DNA of 64,000 nucleotides, taken from positions 3,188,467-3,252,466 of the forward strand of contig JANPYM010000001.1 of the NCBI GenBank assembly GCA_025890175.1, in the 5' to 3' direction. A program made the translations under genes and the position numbers. This DNA is from Ciborinia camelliae (taxonomy: Eukaryota > Ascomycota > Leotiomycetes > Helotiales > Sclerotiniaceae). Each line of letters begins with the position of its first letter. The stretch's first letter is position 1. This document shows positions 58,458 to 64,000 of this stretch, piece after piece. The notes beneath the pieces were generated by a model that saw only the letters and a list, made by a program, of their open reading frames with translations, searched no databases and was not told the origin of the DNA.

Positions 58458-59486
58458 ACTGTGCTTTGTTACCTTATTGTACCGTTATGTCTCATGATCA
58501 CTGGTGATCAGCCTGACACCTCGCAATCAACAAATGCAAGTTTTATTGTTGATTGCGAGGTGGAGCCACCATCCCCATCATCAGCGGGTAAATAAATATT
58601 CTATTCCATCCCAGAAGTCCATCCCAGAAGTCAATTTTAAGGTTGTCTACTATGCAACATTGTCACTCGATCTACCTTACTGGTGCACTACCACTCACAA
58701 CGCTAACATAGTGATTTATTTAACAGTCTACCCCTGGACATTCCCCACTGAAGCTGGGTGCAATGGTGAGGGACCTCTGAAGCTTCCGTCTCCACTGCAC
58801 CAGGTGCCACCTGGTGCCATGAACCGGTACGTTGATTCATTCCCTCATTGGAAGTTACTGCGTGCATTACTTTCTATCTGATTGAGCACCACTAACTTTT
58901 CCTAGGGTGGAATGGCCTCGATATTGTTTCTGTCCCTGGACGGAAGCACGGATATTCTGTCCTGGAACAGAGGCACCTATTTGGGCTCTGTTCCAGGAGA
59001 GAAGGATCAAAATTCTTCTGTCCAGGGACCGAAGCGCCGATACTCTTCTTGAACCAATTGTCAGAAGGTATTTTCTCCCCTTCTCCCTCTATCTTGCTCC
59101 CTCTCTCTCCCCCCCTTCTAACACATTACTAACTTGAAAAAAACAGGTTTGAAGAACCACCTCAGCGCACGGCAGCTCTTCACAGAGATACCCAACACCA
59201 GCCGACCAGATGGAGCACAGTCTTGACTAAGTACACCTGGAAATGGTGTGTGCTGTGCTCTGTCTACTTGGTGTTTGGTATCGAAGTGAAGAGCGGCTGT
59301 TGCGAGGATGAGGAGGAGGATGATACGGGGGGGGGGGGGGAGTCAAAGAGGAAGAAGAAGAGGGGGTGGGGGAGGAAGAAGAAGAAGAAGAGGGGGTGGG
59401 GGAGGCAGAAGAGGAAGAGGTGGAAGACGAGAACGGAGACTCTGAAGAGTGACGTTAATTCTATATATATAGAAATGAGAAAATAA
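58419..59486 (+). CDS. Unrecognised 256-aa protein, four exons
   Basis: Exons 58419-58587, 58727-58826, 58906-59067 and 59147-59486 close in phase to 256 aa. The introns have donors GTAAAT, GTACGT and GTATTT and acceptors preceded by CTAAC branch sites, which is strong evidence of splicing. The start could be the ATG at 58419 or 58494; the frame stays open upstream to about 58280, so more exons are possible. The N-terminus has a hydrophobic stretch (VLCYLIVPLCLMITG). The middle contains FCPWTEARIFCPGTEAPIW, a doubled motif. Exon 4 has YTWKWCVLCSVYLVFGIEV, then an acidic run, Gly4 and a Lys/Arg-rich tail (about 30 basic residues). No family was recognised. Confidence 0.45.
58517..58562. repeat. 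Perfect 17-bp hairpin
   Basis: CACCTCGCAATCAACAA (58517-58533) and TTGTTGATTGCGAGGTG (58546-58562) are exact reverse complements with a 12-base loop. The hairpin is inside exon 1 of the gene at 58419. Confidence 0.85.
58929..59035. repeat. Degenerate about 28-bp repeats with nested inverted pairs
   Basis: TTCTGTCC(C/T)GGAAC-like units start near 58928, 58955 and 59014. TCCTGGAACAGAG (58960-58972) pairs with CTCTGTTCCAGGA (58986-58998), and GTCCCTGGA (58932-58940) with TCCAGGGAC (59021-59029). The block lies within exon 3 of the gene at 58419. Confidence 0.6.
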
Positions 59487-60840
59487 AAATTCTGTAACCA
59501 TAAAATCTCAATCAGTACACCACAACCACTCAATTCTTGAATTTCCCTGACGCAAATGGAAGAAAGGTGTATAGTATATACTCACCTAGGTACACTAAAC
59601 TTGAAACCACAACCACCTCACGCTGTTTAAACAGCTGGATTCCTCTTTCCACATACTATATATATACATGGAAAATGATATTCTTTATATATCTGAGCAT
59701 AGTAGATAAGTAGTCTGTCAAGATCTGGGAATTCCTAATTCCTTCCTGTATGAATTATCTCTCTCCCATGAGTTCGGGAGGGAGATCTGGGATTAATATC
59801 TACCTCCCTATATATACCTATATATAAATAAACCCAGCTCTTAAAAAACAAAGACCCCATTCCATCCCCCATAGAACTCTACCTAGTACCCACCTAGTAC
59901 CCACCCATCCTATCGTATTCTCCACCAATAGGGCAATATGGCAATATCAATATCCTTCTTATCCTTCTCAGACTATCCTTCCATCCACCAATCCGTAGGT
60001 AAGAATACCAACATCCAAGTTGTGATAAGTATAGTACAGTAACTCCCCTGCCCCCTCTGCATCTCCCCTCTAAATTCTAAATTCTATTCCAGCACCCTCT
60101 CTCCTCTTTTTCCCCTCTTCTCCTCCAAGTTCCTCTACCTTGCATATTCTTCCACCATCCAACCATCCAACCACAAACAATGCTCCCCCTCCCCCTCAGT
60201 CTCAGCCTCCTCAACCTCCCCAGCCTCCTCCTCCTCTTCAGCCACCTATCTCAGACCAGACAACTCCAGACCAGAAACCCAGACCAAAACTCCCCAGAAG
60301 CACCGAAACCCCCTCATAAAATTCACAATAGATCCATCTATCCATCTATCCATCCATCCATTCACCAACCAAACCAACCAAACCAACCCATTAGCCCCAA
60401 ACTAACCAGTCTAATGCAAGTATCATGGTCCGCTGCAGAACCCCGAACCTCCCAGAACCGAGAACCGACAGCCGAGAATATCCGCAAGCATATCTAGTGC
60501 ATAAATAGATCTCTTCTCGACCAGAGAGAGATTTTGTTTTGCTTTCAACTCATGATGACATGAACTACTTTGTACAGAATTCTTTTCTCTTCAACTTCCT
60601 CGGGATTCTTTGTATTGAAAGAAACGCAGACAAAAAGAGTTTTCTAACTATCTGGCTTTTGGCAGTTCATCTATCAACAAAACAGTACAGGACACTAAGG
60701 CAACATAACATACCACAACACCTTTTGTTTTTATTTTCATTCATACAATCCAGATCCCACAACCCACAATCACTTGCTTCCCACCAACCACTTCTTTTTT
60801 TCCAATCACCTCCCACTCTCACCTCACGTTCTTCCGCAGA
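59487..60840. other. Intergenic, leader region of the SET-domain gene
   Basis: No conserved gene is seen. The pyrimidine-rich stretch before the ATG at 60180 opens a 105-codon frame that begins with a hydrophobic segment (MLPLPLSLSLLNLPSLLLLF). That could be a first exon of the SET gene, but I could not join it. Confidence 0.5.
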
Positions 60841-62701
60841 GAGACTGTGGACTTGGGAATTCTATTCTGAAGGGTTCCTTCCTGCCAATATTGATTCACC
60901 AGTAAGTGGTCTATCCATCCTGTCTTCCTGTCTTCCCGCTTTCCTCCTCAAATTCACCGTCTACTTTTCCTGTTTTCCTATATTCTTTCTATCCATATCA
61001 ATATCAATATTCATATCAATATAATATCAATATCAATATCAATATCAATATCAATATCAATATTCAATCTCTCTCTCTCCACACACATACACATATACAC
61101 AAACCAACACACAAACTAACCTCTCACCCACAGCCCGTGAATCCACCCCCCTCTTTTCAACCCCTACCTCTCACTCACCCCCCCCCGCACACCCCCACCC
61201 CCTCCATCAAAAATGACCCCCCCTCCCCTTTTAAACGCCCCGAATCCTTCTCCGAATTCCTCTCTCTCCTCGACCCACGAAAAATCATTATAGCCACCGG
61301 TGGCTCAAGGGAAGAGGTGCACGCCGTGTGCCGCGTTGTGCAGGGGGCTTCTGCAGCTCCTGGTTTCCCAGCTCCTGCTTCCTCTGCTGCACGGGGAGCT
61401 GCGGGAGCTGGACCTGCCAGAGCGTATGGACGATCTGGACTGGATTCGACGATTGTGGGGAAGGGTGACAGTGATAGTAAGAAGAGTGACAGTGATAGTA
61501 AGAAGGGTGACAGTGGTGATCGAGGAAAGGGAAAGGGAAAGGCTTCGTCTGATGATTCGGCGGAGTCTATGCAGAAGAACGACAGCGACAGCGCTCGTCC
61601 CGTTAATACAGGTAAGCACACACTCCCGTCCCAATTCCCTAACCATTCCATCAACAACAAACAACAACTAACGACAACCACCCCCCCGCAGTGACAACCA
61701 TAGACCGGCGAACCCCACTCTTCGAGATCAAGCTCATGCCCCCAGGAACCCCCATCGCCATCGAATTCAAGACCTCGGAGCAAGACGGGGTATTCGCCGT
61801 GCGCGCGATCCCCGCGCACACCGAGATATTCCGCGAAGCACCGCTCATCAACGGAGGACCCACGTGGCTCGGTCGGGAAGCGGGCTTGAACTGTCTTTCA
61901 CCGGAGAAACTCGCGGCCGCCGAGCAACTTCAAGGGATATGTCACTGCGGGACGAACGATTGCAAACGCGACGACTGCATGAAGGAAACGCCGTTGATGG
62001 GGGTGTGGAAATCGAATTGCATCAAAGCCACCTGGGACCCGAAGCCTCATGATGGGGTGGAGGATTTCATATACGCGAATGGAAGCAAGATTAACCATGC
62101 GTGTATTCCCAATTGTTCGTGGGCTTTTACGCCGGAATCCCACTTGTCGATTCGTACGAAGAGGGATGTGGCCAAGGGCGAGCATATCACGGTGAATTAT
62201 GGCTATGAGGGAAGTTTGATGTCCCGACAGCGGAGAATTAGTTCTCGGCTCAAGTTCGTATGCGTGTGCGATGCTTGTCTCAGGATGGTTCACGTGCCTC
62301 TCACATGTCGAGCCGCGAATGAAGAGCACACGAGAATCCTCAATGCCGAGCCATCAACCATCACCGTTCTCGGTCTCGAGAGTCCGGCCGAGGCAGCCAA
62401 GTCCAAGGAGATTCGAGAATGGGCCGAGCAGATCCAACAGTATGCCACGAGCGAGCAAGAGAGGTTGGCTAGCCTCTACTTATCCTTGACACGCTCGGGC
62501 ATTCGACGTCTGAAACATACTGAGTACTACAGGCCAGACCCTGTGGAGACCTGGTTCAGAACAGTTTTGATGAAACATGTGCGGGAGAACAACAAGTACG
62601 ATCTTGATGATTTTATTCTGGAGCACTATCTTCAGGAGGTCGTCAAGAGTTTTACGGCCAAAATCACGCCGCATTTGTTCCCGGGATTTCTGAACGAGTG
62701 A
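60841..62701 (+). CDS. SET-domain protein
   Basis: SET domains transfer methyl groups from S-adenosylmethionine to protein lysines. Supported exons are an exon ending at 60901, then 61134-61611 and 61692-62701; phases close across both introns (60902-61133 and 61612-61691). The 5' end is unresolved. The region encoded by 61134-61611 is disordered (Pro-rich, then SDSKKSDSDSKKGDS-like). The SET part begins after residue EFKTSEQDGVFAVRAIPAHT. Diagnostic motifs are INHACIPNCSW and EHITVNYGY, with a CxCxxC (FVCVCDACLRM) as in post-SET segments. A Cys-rich insert (CHCGTNDCKRDDCMKE) lies between. The C-terminal helical region runs to residue FLNE at 62698. This is the common fungal cytoplasmic SET type; the substrate is unknown. 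Confidence 0.82.
61008..61060. repeat. (ATATCA)n microsatellite
   Basis: About eight ATATCA units lie inside the 232-bp intron 60902-61133 of the SET gene. Confidence 0.85.
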
Positions 62702-62790
62702 GGTATGGAGGAAAGTCTGGCAGTGTGAAGGAAAGCGTGACAGTATGGAGGAGAGTTTGACAGTATGGAGGAGAGTTTGACAGTATGAAT
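62701..62790. repeat. 20-bp minisatellite starting at the SET stop codon
   Basis: Four units of the form CAGTATGGAGGAGAGTTTGA follow each other (62702, 62721, 62741, 62761); the middle two are identical. The array begins directly after the stop codon. Confidence 0.85.
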
Positions 62791-64000
62791 TTTGACAGCA
62801 TGAAGTTTGATCATCATGAGTACTTGACAAAGGAAAGGGTTTGAGCATATCTGATCCGGGCTGTAATGAATTAGAGCAGTCAGTTAGTAACAGGGTTTAG
62901 GAAATCAAAATTCCAGTATTATTTCATGGTATTACCGAGTAACTTTGGCCCGGGTGACCTCGAGGTGCACTTGCGCAGCCATCTAATCTAGCACAGCGAA
63001 GACAATTGCAAACAAGAGCACATTTATCAAATACCACAACAGTGATAAGAGAAACCGCCCCAACGGCAATGATACATACCAGTACACAGCGACAACAATG
63101 ATAAACCCCCGCAACCGAAAATAAAAATAAAAACCAACACCCGATGATAACTAATACCACCTAACTACCTAGGTAGCTACAAGAAACACGCCCAAAATCT
63201 TCACACAACACGAGCAAGTCCCTCCTGTATTCAGGGTCCGGGACATAGTATACATTGTCCAGCTCGTACAATTTCCCCTGCAATATGCCTCGCAGCCTCA
63301 ACCACCACAGCAAACTTTATAGCCACCCACCCAAGTACCCGACCTATCATGATAACCCCTCCGAATCACGCAATCTCACACCTTAATTCCCATCTCAAGA
63401 TCCTCTTGCAGATCAATAACTTACGGGTTTAGTGGAGTTTATAACTAGGTAGGTACAACTAAATTAGTGCCACCTCCCATTCACCAAACCAAACCAAACC
63501 AAATGATACTTCATTCATACGTCGATATTCACTGCGTAGATCGTGGATCTTGGATCGTGGATCTTAAGGCTTCCTCGGAACCCCCGAATCAAACCTCCTG
63601 CTCAAAGTATAGGTATGCCTAGCAAACAACATAAACTCTATCCAACAACAACAGATAAATAAATAAATAGCACCCCCTCCTCCCCAAAAACCAAAAAAAA
63701 AATCAAATAACGAAACGAGAGATCACGGCCAAAAAAACCCCTAGTAAACCCCAAAAAACAATCCAAGACAGCGAGCGATAGCTGTAACAACAAACAATCC
63801 ATCCGATGCCTCCGGGGGGTTAGGGGGGGGTACACTGGTATAACCGAATAGCCATCCAACATCCCCCATCCCATCCCATCCCCCATCCCATAAAACTCCA
63901 TACCACACGAAAAGATGACCAAAACCAACCAACCATATAAGTACCTACCTACCTACCAACCTACCAACCTACCTACCTACCCACCCATCCCCCATCCCCC
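62791..64000. other. Gene-free end of the window
   Basis: No conserved gene is recognised. The last 60 bases consist of ACCTACCT and CCCATCC simple repeats. Short frames on both strands are treated as chance. Confidence 0.55.

Noticed and set aside
1..64000. CRISPR arrays, prokaryotic operons or ribosome binding sites
   Set aside because: Introns and protein families are eukaryotic, and no spaced direct-repeat array of CRISPR type is present.

Overview
The window looks like a filamentous ascomycete chromosome (Pezizomycotina). Evidence seen: split genes with short introns (about 47-170 bp) that carry GTANGT donors, CTAAC/CTAAT branch sites and YAG acceptors; fungal-type families (NACHT-ankyrin STAND protein, fungal aminoglycoside-phosphotransferase-like protein, ABCC transporter, two-domain glyoxalase I, Med7); and wide AT-rich, microsatellite-laden intergenic tracts. 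A leotiomycete (Helotiales-like) host is my guess and is not proven by the sequence.

Layout. 1-12 kb: an APH-like kinase gene with an apparent frameshift (-), a 1,410-aa NACHT-ankyrin protein (-), a 57-aa cysteine-rich CaaX mini-protein (-) and Mediator subunit Med7 (-). 12-24 kb, all +: a lipid phosphate phosphatase, a 1,923-aa membrane-anchored coiled-coil protein with three related C-terminal modules and a GQ repeat tail, and a protein kinase with a coiled-coil tail. 24-37 kb: three paralogous small secreted 10-cysteine proteins with duplicated flanks, interleaved with a decayed acyltransferase-3 gene, an ABCC transporter and a decayed NB-ARC-type gene. This is an accessory, effector-like block. 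38-48 kb: a macro-domain gene with three homopolymer-linked frame breaks (-), a Roadblock/LC7 protein (-), a possible small membrane protein (+), glyoxalase I (+) and 3-phosphoglycerate dehydrogenase (+). 48-59.5 kb: no recognisable conserved gene, but a chain of twelve consensus introns on the + strand, short coding-like exons (one 256-aa gene can be assembled at its end) and several near-perfect hairpins. 60-64 kb: a SET-domain protein (+), then gene-free sequence.

Functional view. Housekeeping genes (Med7, Roadblock, glyoxalase I, PGDH, lipid phosphatase, SET protein) are interspersed with likely fast-evolving genes: the STAND protein, the secreted cysteine-rich family and the giant modular protein. 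I see no biosynthetic cluster around the ABC transporter. Exon borders below were joined by eye from splice consensus and reading-frame continuity; where the phases did not close, this is stated. Many gene-free stretches hold microsatellites and A+T-rich tracts, which could be RIP-like decay, but I could not compute RIP indices.
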